Assembly (NCBI RefSeq): GCF_913774285.1
Contig: NZ_CAJYHX010000007.1
Span: 1 to 64,000 of the forward strand
Direction of reading: 5' to 3'
From: an uncultured Sphingomonas sp.
GTDB lineage: Bacteria > Pseudomonadota > Alphaproteobacteria > Sphingomonadales > Sphingomonadaceae
DNA: 64,000 bases
Below are positions 9,218-17,544 of the stretch, piece by piece (the stretch's first letter is position 1; each line of letters opens with the position of its first letter). The position numbers were made by a program, and so were the translations under genes. The notes below the pieces were generated by a model that worked only from the letters and a program-made list of their open reading frames with translations, made no database searches and was not told where the DNA came from.

Positions 9218-11535
9218 TTCGCGTTCTCCGTCAGCACCACGCGCTCGACCGTGTAGAACGGGTCACTGAGCGGTGAGGTGAACTGGAAGCACAGATCCTC
9301 GTCGCCGCCCAGCTTGGGCAGCGTGCCGGAGAAGCGGAACTGCTGCGGCGCCTTGGCCGGATCGGGCAACGGGAAGGTGGCGACGACGATCGGCTTGATC
9401 GACGGATCCTTGGCGGCGGCGATGCAGCGCGCGCGGACGATCAGCTCACCATAGGTGCTGACATTGTAATGCGCCCGCACCTTGTTGAAGTCGTGCGCCA
9501 AGCCATAGTTGCGCGGCGTGCGGGCGACGTCGACGGTGAAGCCCGTCGCGACGTCAAGCGGCGCGGCCGGATAGGCGGTGCAGGTGTCGAACAGGTTGAC
9601 GTTGAACACCGGCGCATTCTCCTGCGCTTCGCTGTTCAGCGGCACGCGCAGGCCGAGCGCACCCTTGGGGCACGCCACCATGTCCGAGCTGGTGCGGGTG
9701 AGCAGCGCGGTCCGACTGGTGTCGAAAGCGCGCGGCGTCGCCGTCGTCACGCCTGCAGAGTCGAAGGCGGCGGCGGTGATCGTCGTGCCGGGCTTGAGCG
9801 TCAGCGGTGCCTTGTAGACCGGCGACTTGGCGGTCGGCTGCTTGCCGTCGAGCGTGTAGCGGATCGTGCCGAAGCCGGTCTGGGTGGTAAGCGCCACCTT
9901 GGCCTGGTTCGCGCGCAGCGCCTCGCCGCGGGTGCCCTGCAGCTTGTAATCGACCGCAAAGGCGCTGTCGGCGACTTCCATGCCCGAACGGCGCCAGCGC
10001 GCCATCTGCGGCTGGAGGCGCTGCACGAAGCCGGTGAAGTCGCGTTTGTCCTTGCCCGACCAGGTGATCTCGGCGATCGCCGCCGCGCGCGGGAACAGCA
10101 TGTGCTGCACCTGGTAGGGCGTGATCAGATACTCGCTCCACGCATTGCCCTGCGCGCCCAGCACATGGCTCGCCTTGGCAGCGTCGATGCCCACCGGCAT
10201 CGGCTCGTACTTGTACACATCGGCCAGCGTCTGGATCGACAGGCGGCCCGGCGGCTCGTCGCGGCGGTCGCTCTGCAGGCTGTCGAGATAGAGAGTGGGG
10301 GCGGGGGAGAGCACCACGTCATGCCCCTGGTTGGCCGCATCCACCGCGCCTTTCTCGCCGCGCCACGACATGACCGAGGCAGACTTGGGCAGGCCGCCTT
10401 CGAGGATCTCGTCCCAGCCGATCAGGCGGCGGCCATGCTGCTCGAGGTAGGCGCCGAACTGCTCAATCATCCAGCTCTGCAGCGCATTCTCGTCCTTGAG
10501 GCCCAGCGCCTTGATCTGCGCCTGGACCTCGGGCGAGCGCTCCCACTGGTCCTTCACCGCCTCGTCGCCGCCGAGATGGACATAGGTGCCCGGGAACACC
10601 GCCATCAGCTCGTCGAGCACTTCCTTGACGAAGGCGATGCCCTTGGGGCCGGGGTTGAAGAGATACGGGTTCACCCCCCAGTCGTGCGACACTTCGGTAT
10701 GGTCGCCGAAGATGCCGAGTTCCGGATAGGCGGCGACCAGCGCCTGGGCATGGCCGGGCAGGTCGATCTCGGGGACGATCGTCACGCCGCGCTCGGCGGC
10801 ATAGGCGACCAGCGCCTTCAGCTGCTCCTGCGTGTAGAAGCCGCCGACCTTGGGGCCGGGCGCGCCGCCGGTGCTCGGCGGGGTGCGCCAGCCGCCGATC
10901 TCGGTGAGCTTGGGATAGTGCTTGACCTCGAAGCGCCATCCCTGGTCGTCCGTAAGGTGGAGGTGGAGCGTGTTGAGCTTCACCGAGGCCATCTGGTCGA
11001 CCACGCCATAGACGAACTCGATCGGCTGGAAGTGGCGAGCGACGTCGAGCATCAGCCCGCGCCAGCCGAAGCGCGGTGCGTCCTCGACGCTGAGCGCCGG
11101 CAGCTTCACCGGCTTGCCGAAGCCGTGATCGGGGCTGAGCAGCTGGGCGAGCGTCATGGCGCCGTACAGCAGCCCCCGATCGCCCGAGGCGGCGATGCGC
11201 ACGCCTTTGGTGTCGACGGTCATCCGATAGGCTTCGGCGCCCTGAATCCCCGCATCGCGCTCGAAGCGGATCGCGCCGCTGGTGCCCGTCGCACCCAGCA
11301 TCAGGCCGCGCTCCACCTTTACGTGTGCCACGAGTAGCTTGGCGGCGCCGGCAGCGGCGGTGTCGCCGGCGGGCACGGCGATCGCGGTGCCGTTCGCCAC
11401 GGTGAAGCTGCCCTTGCCCAGCGTCACGCTGGCGGGGAGGGGGGTGAGCGGCGGTACGGTCTGGGCGAAAGCGGTCGAGGACAGCAGCAGTGCCGCCCAG
11501 CCGGAATGCCTTGCCGTTTTCAGGAACGCGCGCAT
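9214..11535 (-). CDS. GH20 beta-N-acetylhexosaminidase, exported
   Basis: Removes terminal beta-linked GlcNAc (or GalNAc). A signal peptide is evident (MRAFLKTARHSG, hydrophobic core, STAFAQ). Then come the GH20b domain, the catalytic barrel with GWRGLMLDVARHF, LHLHLTDDQGWR, PEIDLPGHAQA and the catalytic Asp-Glu pair in HLGGDEA, and a C-terminal chitobiase-type region (FGTIRYTLDGKQP). The last 150 or so residues, with two widely spaced Cys, are an extension I do not recognise. The ATG at 11535 was chosen for its GAGGGGAG ribosome site; the frame is open about 20 codons further. First gene of the leftward glycosidase operon, facing the GntR gene across about 250 bp. Confidence 0.93.
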   Translation of the reverse strand: MRAFLKTARHSGWAALLLSSTAFAQTVPPLTPLPASVTLGKGSFTVANGTAIAVPAGDTAAAGAAKLLVAHVKVERGLMLGATGTSGAIRFERDAGIQGAEAYRMTVDTKGVRIAASGDRGLLYGAMTLAQLLSPDHGFGKPVKLPALSVEDAPRFGWRGLMLDVARHFQPIEFVYGVVDQMASVKLNTLHLHLTDDQGWRFEVKHYPKLTEIGGWRTPPSTGGAPGPKVGGFYTQEQLKALVAYAAERGVTIVPEIDLPGHAQALVAAYPELGIFGDHTEVSHDWGVNPYLFNPGPKGIAFVKEVLDELMAVFPGTYVHLGGDEAVKDQWERSPEVQAQIKALGLKDENALQSWMIEQFGAYLEQHGRRLIGWDEILEGGLPKSASVMSWRGEKGAVDAANQGHDVVLSPAPTLYLDSLQSDRRDEPPGRLSIQTLADVYKYEPMPVGIDAAKASHVLGAQGNAWSEYLITPYQVQHMLFPRAAAIAEITWSGKDKRDFTGFVQRLQPQMARWRRSGMEVADSAFAVDYKLQGTRGEALRANQAKVALTTQTGFGTIRYTLDGKQPTAKSPVYKAPLTLKPGTTITAAAFDSAGVTTATPRAFDTSRTALLTRTSSDMVACPKGALGLRVPLNSEAQENAPVFNVNLFDTCTAYPAAPLDVATGFTVDVARTPRNYGLAHDFNKVRAHYNVSTYGELIVRARCIAAAKDPSIKPIVVATFPLPDPAKAPQQFRFSGTLPKLGGDEDLCFQFTSPLSDPFYTVERVVLTENAK

Positions 11536-11652
11536 CGGAAACTCCCCTCTTGTCGCGGCCGCCGAGCGGGGCCGGAGCAAGGGTGTAACCAATTTAGATC
11601 CTATCGGGCAACAGGCTTGCTTGGCCGGACATAGTTCTTTGCATTTAGCCTC

Positions 11653-11692
11653 TTGACCTCTACCGTTGAGGCTGTTGGTATCATCGTACCAA
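11653..11692 (+). promoter_or_regulatory. Promoter with operator palindrome for the GntR gene
   Basis: TTGACC (11653-11658) is a good alphaproteobacterial -35; TGGTAT, 17 bases later, can serve as a weak -10. The latter lies inside a perfect inverted repeat TTGGTA-6-TACCAA (11675-11692). GntR/UTRA regulators of aminosugar genes bind TGGTAT-like palindromes, so autoregulation by the adjacent regulator, and control of the divergent glycosidases, is a reasonable inference. Confidence 0.6.
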
Positions 11693-11786
11693 TGTAAGTC
11701 CGTAGAGAAGCGGGTTCGCGCTGCGGGAAACCTGCCGTAGATGCGGTTGTCGGGGCTTTGGCAACGGTGTCGGGCAAGGGGGAGAG

Positions 11787-12527
11787 ATGATGACGTTTTC
11801 GGACCAGATCGGCCGGTTTCGCGAGGGCAATCCGTCGCCGCTCTATCTGCAGCTGCAGCAACTGATCCGCGAGGCGATCAGCGGCAAGATCCTCAACCAG
11901 GGCGACGCGATCCCGCCGGAGCGCGACCTTGCCGTCGAATATGACGTGTCGCGCATCACCGTGCGCAAGGCGATCGGCGGTCTGGTCGAGGAAGGGCTGC
12001 TCACCCGCCGCCGCGGCGCGGGCACTTTCGTGGCAGAGCGCGTCGAGAAGAGCTTTTCCAAGCTCTCGTCGTTCACCGAAGACATGGCCGCGCGCGGCCG
12101 CGCCGCCAGTAGCAGCTGGATCGCGCGCTCCACCGGGCAGGTGACGCCCGAGGAGGCGATGGCGCTTGGCCTGTCGCCGGGCGCGGCGGTGCTGCGCTTC
12201 TCGCGCATCCGCTTCGCCGATGGCGAGCCGATGGCGCTCGAATTCTCGACCATCGCCGGCTACTGCCTGCCCTCGGTCGATGCGGTGGGGGACTCGCTCT
12301 ACACCGCGCTCGAAGCCGCCGGGAACCGCCCGGTGCGCGCGCTCCAGCGGCTGCGCGCGGTGCCGTTCCTGGGCGAACACGCCAAGATGCTCGGCGTCGA
12401 TCCCGGCCATGCCGGGCTGCTGATCGAGCGCCGCGCCTTCCTCCGCGACGGCCGCCCGGCCGAAGTGACCCGCTCCTATTATCGGGGCGATGCCTATGAT
12501 TTCGTGGCGGAACTCAGCGACGTCTGA
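11787..12527 (+). CDS. GntR-family regulator with UTRA effector domain
   Basis: Transcription factor of the HutC/NagR type. Residues about 15-80 form the winged helix (PLYLQLQQLI; PPERDLA; SRITVRKAI; RRRGAGTFV). Residues about 95-240 are a UTRA domain of the kind that binds small sugar phosphates or related ligands (LRFSRIRFADGEPMALE; LLIERRAFLRDGRPAEVTRS). Two adjacent ATGs follow a GGGGGAGAG ribosome site. Its place between leftward hexosaminidase/mannosidase genes and a rightward GH2 suggests control of both, with GlcN-6-P or GlcNAc-6-P a likely ligand by analogy with NagR/DasR; the ligand is inference. The downstream GH2 starts 36 bp after its stop, probably the same transcript. Confidence 0.88.
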   Translation: MMTFSDQIGRFREGNPSPLYLQLQQLIREAISGKILNQGDAIPPERDLAVEYDVSRITVRKAIGGLVEEGLLTRRRGAGTFVAERVEKSFSKLSSFTEDMAARGRAASSSWIARSTGQVTPEEAMALGLSPGAAVLRFSRIRFADGEPMALEFSTIAGYCLPSVDAVGDSLYTALEAAGNRPVRALQRLRAVPFLGEHAKMLGVDPGHAGLLIERRAFLRDGRPAEVTRSYYRGDAYDFVAELSDV

Positions 12528-12563
12528 GCCGCCCCTACCTGCCTGAATTTCGGAGATTGCTGC

Positions 12564-15452
12564 ATGGATCGTCGCCAGTTGCTGCTCGGCAGCGCGGGGT
12601 TGGGGGCGCTTGCCTCGCTGGGGCTGCCCGAGGCCGAGGCGGCCGCCGCGCGCGCGGTGGAGGGGGATGCCTTCCCGATGCCCGCGCCCAAGACCGCACT
12701 GATGCCGCGCCTGCCCGACGGCGATCCCACCCGCACCCGCATCGAGCGCGGCTGGCGCTTCCATGAGGGCGACGTGCTGCCGACGCCGCTCAAGGACCAT
12801 GACGATACCTATGGCAGCGTGAAAGCCGGCAACGCCCGCGGCGCCGCCGCGCGCGATTTCGACGACAGCGAATGGGCCGAGGTCCGCCTGCCGCACGACT
12901 GGGCCTCGTTCCAGCCCTTCGAGCAGACCGCCAATGTCTCGCAGGGCTATCGCAAGCGCGGCATCGGCTGGTACCGCCGCCGCCTGACGCTCGATCCCGC
13001 CGATCATGGCAAGACGATCGAGCTCCACCTCGACGGCGTCGCCACCAATGCGACCGTGTGGGTGAACGGCAGCGTGGTCGCGCACAGCTGGTCAGGTTAT
13101 GCCAGCATCCTGATCGACATGACGCCCTTCGCGCGCTTCGGCGACGAGGACAATGTCATCGCCATCCGCGTCGATGCCGAGGCGATGGAAGGCTGGTGGT
13201 ATGAAGGCGCCGGCCTCTACCGTCACGCCTGGCTGGTGCGCCGCGGGCCGGTGTCGATCGTCACCGACGGGGTACATTGCGATCCGCGCAAGACCGAGAC
13301 CGGCTGGAACGTGCCGGTGACGGTGACCGCGGGCAATATCGAGCGGGCGCCGGTGGCCGTCGCGGTCGAAGCGGCGTTGCTCGATCCCAGCGGCAAGCGC
13401 GTCGCCTTCGCCACCACCGCGGGCAGCGTGCCGGTGCTCGACCGTGCCGAGCTTTCGATGACGCTGAGCCTGGGCAATCCCAAGCTCTGGTCGGTCGAGA
13501 CGCCGACGCTCTACACCGTCCACACCCGCCTGCTGCGTGACGGCAAGCTGATCGACGAGCGGCGCACCGCGATCGGCTTTCGCACCGTCCGCTTCGATGC
13601 CGACAAGGGCCTGTTCGTCAACGAAAAGCCAGTCAAGCTCAAGGGCGTGTGCATCCACCAGGACCATGCCGGCACCGGCGTCGCGCAGTACGATGCGCTG
13701 CTCGGCTGGCGGCTCGAGCGGCTGAAGGCGATGGGCTGCAACGCGATCCGCATGTCGCACAACGCGCCGACCGCCGAGCTGCTCGACTGGTGCGACCGGA
13801 TGGGCTTCCTCGTCATGGACGAGAACCGCCATTTCAACCCGGCGCCCGATTATCTCGCCCAGCTCAGCTGGATGGTGCGGCGCGATCGCAACCATCCGAG
13901 CGTGATTCTCTGGTCGGTGTTCAACGAGGAGCCGATGCAGGGCACCGAGGCGGGCATCGAGATGGTCCGCCGGATGGAAGCGGCAGTGCGCAAGCTCGAC
14001 GACAGCCGGCCGGTCACCTCGGCGATGAACGGGTCCTTCTACAACCCGCAGAACGTCTCCTCGGTCGTCGACGTCATGGGGTTCAACTATTACCAGGGCG
14101 AATACGACAAGTGGCACGCGCTGAACCCGACGCGGCCGAGCACCAGCTCGGAGGATACCAGCGCGTTCGAGACGCGCGGCGCCTTCGCCAGCGATCCGGC
14201 CTCCCATGTCATCACTTCCTATGACGACGAAGCTGCTTCTTGGGGCAACACCCACCGCAAGGCGTGGCAGCTGATCGCCGCGCGCGAGTTCATCGCCGGC
14301 GGGTTCGTCTGGACCGGCTTCGACTATCATGGCGAGCCGACGCCCTATGAGTGGCCGACCATCGCCAGCTTCTTCGGCATCATGGACCTGTGCGGCTTCC
14401 CCAAGACCGCGTTCGGCATCCACAGCGCTGCCTGGATCGACGATGCGCCGGTCGTCTGGCTCGCGCCGCATTGGACCTGGCCGGGCAAGGAGGGGCAGAA
14501 CATCAAGATATTCGTCGCCTCCAATGCCGAGAGCGTGACGCTGCTGCTCAACGGCAAGGTCGTTGGCACCCAGAAGGTCGACCGGCTGCAGGGCAATGAA
14601 TGGCAGGTGCCGTACGCGCCGGGCCGGCTGGAAGCGCAGGCGATGCGCGGCGGCAAGGTCGTCGCGCGCATGGTGCACGAGACCGCCGGCAAGCCGGTCG
14701 CGCTGCGGCTCACGCCCGCGCGCACGGTGATGGCGGGCGACGACGAGGATGTGCAGCCGATCACCATCGATGCCGTGGACGCCAAGGGCCGCCACGTGCC
14801 GACCGCCAATCTGATGACCAACTTCACGGTGGACGGGGCGAGCATCATCGGCGTCGGCAATGGCGATCCGAACAGCCATGAGCCCGAGAAGGGCAATGCC
14901 CGCTCGCTGTTCAACGGCCTCGCGCAGATCCTGGTGCAGGCGGGCACCGGCCGCGGCAAGATCACCGTCAAGGCGACCGCCGAGGGGCTGAAGCCCGCGC
15001 TGCTGACCATCGACCGCGCCGACATCGCCGCGCGCCCGCAGGTCGGCGTTACCCCGCCGCTGATGGTGCTGGGCGACTGGCGTCGCTCGGGGCAGACGGC
15101 GGACAAGCCCAGGCCGGGCCTGGTGCCGGACAACAACAGCTGGGCGTTCCTGCGCAGCGCGATGCCGACCCCGGCCGAGCCGCAGCCGGGCTGGCGCGTC
15201 TACAACAACCGCCTCACGCCCTGGAAGCGCATCGCCGCGGGCGGCGGCACGCTGCGCTTCGCCAGCGTTGGCGGGCGTGCGGAACTGTGGGTCGACGGCA
15301 AGAAGCTCGCCGAGAAGACCGATGCCGCGCCGGCACCGCTCGAGGCGGCCTTCCCGGCCGGCAGCGGGCAGCGCACCGTCGAGCTGATCGTCCAGGCCCC
15401 GGCGGGGCAGCCATCCGGGCTGCTCGGTAAGGTTACCCTCACGCCGCGCTGA
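12564..15452 (+). CDS. GH2 glycosidase, beta-galactosidase type, exported
   Basis: 962-residue family 2 enzyme distinct from the beta-mannosidase. A leader (MDRRQLLLGSAGLGALASLG) suggests export, possibly Tat. Visible are the sugar-binding domain (VRLPHDWAS; GIGWYRRRLTL; LHLDGVATNATVWVNG), WYEGAGLYRHAWL, the barrel with GVCIHQDH, IRMSHNAP, the acid/base Glu in SVFNEEP and the likely nucleophile region FVWTGFDYHGEP. The C-terminus adds further beta-sandwich domains (KIFVASNAESVTLLLNG; PITIDAVDAKGRHVP), as in Bacteroides-type GH2 beta-galactosidases. Terminal galactose removal from complex N-glycans would fit the locus; other beta-linkages are possible. Confidence 0.88.
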   Translation: MDRRQLLLGSAGLGALASLGLPEAEAAAARAVEGDAFPMPAPKTALMPRLPDGDPTRTRIERGWRFHEGDVLPTPLKDHDDTYGSVKAGNARGAAARDFDDSEWAEVRLPHDWASFQPFEQTANVSQGYRKRGIGWYRRRLTLDPADHGKTIELHLDGVATNATVWVNGSVVAHSWSGYASILIDMTPFARFGDEDNVIAIRVDAEAMEGWWYEGAGLYRHAWLVRRGPVSIVTDGVHCDPRKTETGWNVPVTVTAGNIERAPVAVAVEAALLDPSGKRVAFATTAGSVPVLDRAELSMTLSLGNPKLWSVETPTLYTVHTRLLRDGKLIDERRTAIGFRTVRFDADKGLFVNEKPVKLKGVCIHQDHAGTGVAQYDALLGWRLERLKAMGCNAIRMSHNAPTAELLDWCDRMGFLVMDENRHFNPAPDYLAQLSWMVRRDRNHPSVILWSVFNEEPMQGTEAGIEMVRRMEAAVRKLDDSRPVTSAMNGSFYNPQNVSSVVDVMGFNYYQGEYDKWHALNPTRPSTSSEDTSAFETRGAFASDPASHVITSYDDEAASWGNTHRKAWQLIAAREFIAGGFVWTGFDYHGEPTPYEWPTIASFFGIMDLCGFPKTAFGIHSAAWIDDAPVVWLAPHWTWPGKEGQNIKIFVASNAESVTLLLNGKVVGTQKVDRLQGNEWQVPYAPGRLEAQAMRGGKVVARMVHETAGKPVALRLTPARTVMAGDDEDVQPITIDAVDAKGRHVPTANLMTNFTVDGASIIGVGNGDPNSHEPEKGNARSLFNGLAQILVQAGTGRGKITVKATAEGLKPALLTIDRADIAARPQVGVTPPLMVLGDWRRSGQTADKPRPGLVPDNNSWAFLRSAMPTPAEPQPGWRVYNNRLTPWKRIAAGGGTLRFASVGGRAELWVDGKKLAEKTDAAPAPLEAAFPAGSGQRTVELIVQAPAGQPSGLLGKVTLTPR

Positions 15453-15497
15453 CCGGATCGGGGTGGGGCGTTAACCAAGGCCGTTCACGCCTGGTTT

Positions 15498-15521
15498 GGG
15501 GAGGCCCGATAGGGCTTCCCC
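15498..15521 (+). other. Hairpin ahead of the J-domain-like membrane gene
   Basis: GGGGAGGCCC-GATA-GGGCTTCCCC forms a ten-pair stem with one G-T pair, between the GH2 stop and the next ATG. No T-run follows, so it is not a classic intrinsic terminator; it may attenuate read-through or protect mRNA ends. Confidence 0.4.
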
Positions 15522-15535
15522 TCCAGGGGGGCGGC

Positions 15536-16306
15536 ATGAATCTTCTCATCGGGTGGCTGGTCGGCGAGCGCGTCGGGCGTGCCTTTCGCGCGCATGATTT
15601 CGCGCGGGGCAATGCGCTATGGGGCCTGTTCCTGTGGTGGGCAGTCGGCTGGCTCGGTGCGACCGCCGCCTTCTACAATCTCGGCAAGGCTTGGGTGCTG
15701 CCCGGCTGCATCGGCGCGATGAGCGGCGCGCTGCTGCTGTGCCTGCGCCGGCCGCTCGCCTCGGGCGTCAAGCAGGCGATGCTCAACGCGATCGGTTATA
15801 GCGCACGCTGGGTGATGGCGATCAGCGCCGGCTATGTCGCACTGCGCATCGTCTGCGCGGCGATCTATGGCGAGGTGCAGGCGCATGGCCTCGCCGGGCT
15901 GCCCTGGCAGAGCTTGCAATTCGCCTCGCTGCTGTTCGTCGCCGGAGCGAGTGTGACGATCGCGGTGAGCGGGATCTTCGCTGCCGATCGCCTGCGGCTG
16001 GAGCGCGAGGGCAAGGCGCGGCTGCGCTGGCGTGAGGCGGAGCGGCAGGCATCGGACCGTGAGGAAGCCGCCGCACCGCCGCCGGTCGTGGTGGAAGATG
16101 CCTGGTGGGTCGTCCTCGAAGTCGCGCCTGACGCCAGCGGTGCCGAGGTTGAAGCCAAGGGGCGGGCGCTGCTCAAGCAATATCACCCCGATTTCTGGAT
16201 CTCCGCCCCGAGCCACCTCAAGGCGCAGGCCGAGCACCAGACCATCCGCATCCTCCAGGCGCTCGCTGCCGCGCGGGCGGCGCGGAAGGCGGATTGCCCG
16301 GCTTGA
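15536..16306 (+). CDS. Four-helix membrane protein with C-terminal J-like domain
   Basis: 256 residues, function unknown. Four hydrophobic segments are apparent (about 22-45, 54-72, 85-105 and 122-145). A basic, Arg/Glu-rich linker follows, then about 60 residues that read like the second half of a DnaJ J-domain: helix (SGAEVEAKGRALLKQY), the invariant HPD tripeptide at 217-219, and a further helix (AEHQTIRILQALAAARAA). If genuine, the cytosolic tail would stimulate an Hsp70 at the membrane. The aromatic residues after HPD are unusual. A GGGGGGCGGC ribosome site precedes the ATG. Not obviously connected to the neighbouring glycosidases. Confidence 0.72.
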   Translation: MNLLIGWLVGERVGRAFRAHDFARGNALWGLFLWWAVGWLGATAAFYNLGKAWVLPGCIGAMSGALLLCLRRPLASGVKQAMLNAIGYSARWVMAISAGYVALRIVCAAIYGEVQAHGLAGLPWQSLQFASLLFVAGASVTIAVSGIFAADRLRLEREGKARLRWREAERQASDREEAAAPPPVVVEDAWWVVLEVAPDASGAEVEAKGRALLKQYHPDFWISAPSHLKAQAEHQTIRILQALAAARAARKADCPA

Positions 16307-16418
16307 TTGGAGGGGTTAATCCGTTGCGCCCATCTGCTTACGCACAACAACGGACGCTGGACGTCCACAAGCGAGCCGGTAAGCTGACCGCGGTCAATGC
16401 TCCTCCAGTTGGGAGAAA

Positions 16419-16628
16419 ATGATGCTTTTGGCCCTTGTACTGTCGTTCGCCGCAACCGAGCGGTGCGTCGAGGTCAAACAGCAATGCCGTGCCTGCGCGA
16501 CCATCGACGGGAAACAGCGTTGTTCTAACATCGGCATCGCGTGCCAACCCTCCGCCCGCTTATGTAAGCCCGAGCGGAGCGTAACGATCTCCGGTCATCC
16601 AAACGGAAGAAAGGTGAATGCGCACTAG
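16419..16628 (+). CDS. Small cysteine-rich protein, possibly secreted
   Basis: 69 residues with a short hydrophobic N-terminus (MMLLALVLSFAAT) and six cysteines between residues 16 and 49. Cys spacing and the lack of basic residues at the extreme N-terminus make export uncertain. A GGGAGAAA ribosome site sits directly before two adjacent ATGs. I recognise no family. The frame does not continue a neighbour's gene, but the sequence is short enough that chance cannot be excluded. Confidence 0.4.
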   Translation: MMLLALVLSFAATERCVEVKQQCRACATIDGKQRCSNIGIACQPSARLCKPERSVTISGHPNGRKVNAH

Positions 16629-16693
16629 CGCTTCACTCGAGGCCATGGATAAGCACCGCCAATCTCTCGAAAGCGGAGGGGAGCATAGGGCCG

Positions 16694-16969
16694 ATGGCAA
16701 TTGAATTGCTGACCGCCGACGATGCCATCGCGCGGATCAAACTGTGCGCCGCGACCGGCGAAATCGTGCTCGGCGTGGACGGGATCGAGGCATCTGCCGG
16801 ACGCAGGATCGGTCGGCTCGATCTTATCCTTGATCTCTCAGCGCAAGGCATCACGCCCGAAGCGGCCGAACAGGAAGCGATCCGTTTCGTGAGAACACAC
16901 TCGGCCAGCAACCTATTATTCGACGTTGTGACGCAGCGTGCGGAGAACGTCGCCGAACGCCCCGGTTGA
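16694..16969 (+). CDS. Small protein of unknown function
   Basis: 91 residues, soluble, acidic, with a helix-forming composition (LTADDAIARIKL; ITPEAAEQEAIRFVRTH). No signal peptide, membrane segment or known motif. AGGG lies just before the ATG. Lies among other short unknown genes in a stretch that looks less well conserved than its surroundings. Codon use resembles coding DNA more than the antisense frame does. Confidence 0.45.
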   Translation: MAIELLTADDAIARIKLCAATGEIVLGVDGIEASAGRRIGRLDLILDLSAQGITPEAAEQEAIRFVRTHSASNLLFDVVTQRAENVAERPG

Positions 16970-17000
16970 GGTCACTCGCGAATAACGCCAGATTGCGACG

Positions 17001-17183
17001 ATGGGAAAGCGATCAGGTGTTCCACACCGCGACGATGCATTGGAGCGGCTCGGTCTCGAAGAGCTCCAAGCGGAGCTTGATCGCTCGCGATCTCGTCAAG
17101 CTATTGCCCCGTCGACTAAAATGGCAAAGCGATGGGATAAGCGCGTTCATTGGCTGGAGTCCGAGATAGCGCGGCGAGGGTGA
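17001..17183 (+). CDS. Small charged helical protein, unknown
   Basis: 60 residues rich in Arg, Glu and Lys; a helical segment (LEELQAELDRSRSRQ) is followed by a basic stretch (MAKRWDKRVHWLESEIARR). Composition suggests a short coiled-coil or helical hairpin. No good ribosome site is visible, and an overlapping frame of similar length exists, so this is tentative. No function can be assigned. Confidence 0.35.
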   Translation: MGKRSGVPHRDDALERLGLEELQAELDRSRSRQAIAPSTKMAKRWDKRVHWLESEIARRG

Positions 17184-17544
17184 ACGTCCGCGCCAGATCC
17201 AACTTCGCCCGTTCGCGTCAATCGTCGGCCGCAATTCGAACGCCGCAGTCGGCGCCTTGCGACCTCCGCAATGTTCCCCATATGTACTAAGATCGCAAGG
17301 TGCAAGCGACCGCTCTTTGACCCCGCTACTGTTGTATTCCTGCGCGTGGGCCGATGCGCTTCGCGAGCTCGGCTTTCCTCGGCGCGTAGCTCCCGCCGCA
17401 GGTTCACGATCCTAAACTTCCTGAATTTGACGTGCCCGTGCTGGCCCGGCGAGAACCAGCTCAAAAAGCGCGCGAGCCTAAACTTCCTGAACTTCTGTCG
17501 GCGAACGCGCCGCACGCGAACCGCCTGAGCGCGACGCCGCGGGG
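17184..17544. other. Non-coding stretch with a 15-base direct repeat
   Basis: No convincing gene. CCTAAACTTCCTGAA occurs at 17411-17425 and again at 17477-17491, 66 bases apart. The region lies downstream of nagE (which ends at 17545 on the other strand). No terminator hairpin with a T-run was seen. Confidence 0.5.

Noticed and set aside
11601..13085. Minus-strand 494-codon frame across the GntR gene
   Set aside because: Antisense to the regulator and GH2 start; no motif, and it would erase the operator region.
13092..14879. Long minus-strand frame inside the second GH2 gene
   Set aside because: Fully inside a recognised enzyme gene and without any family signature.
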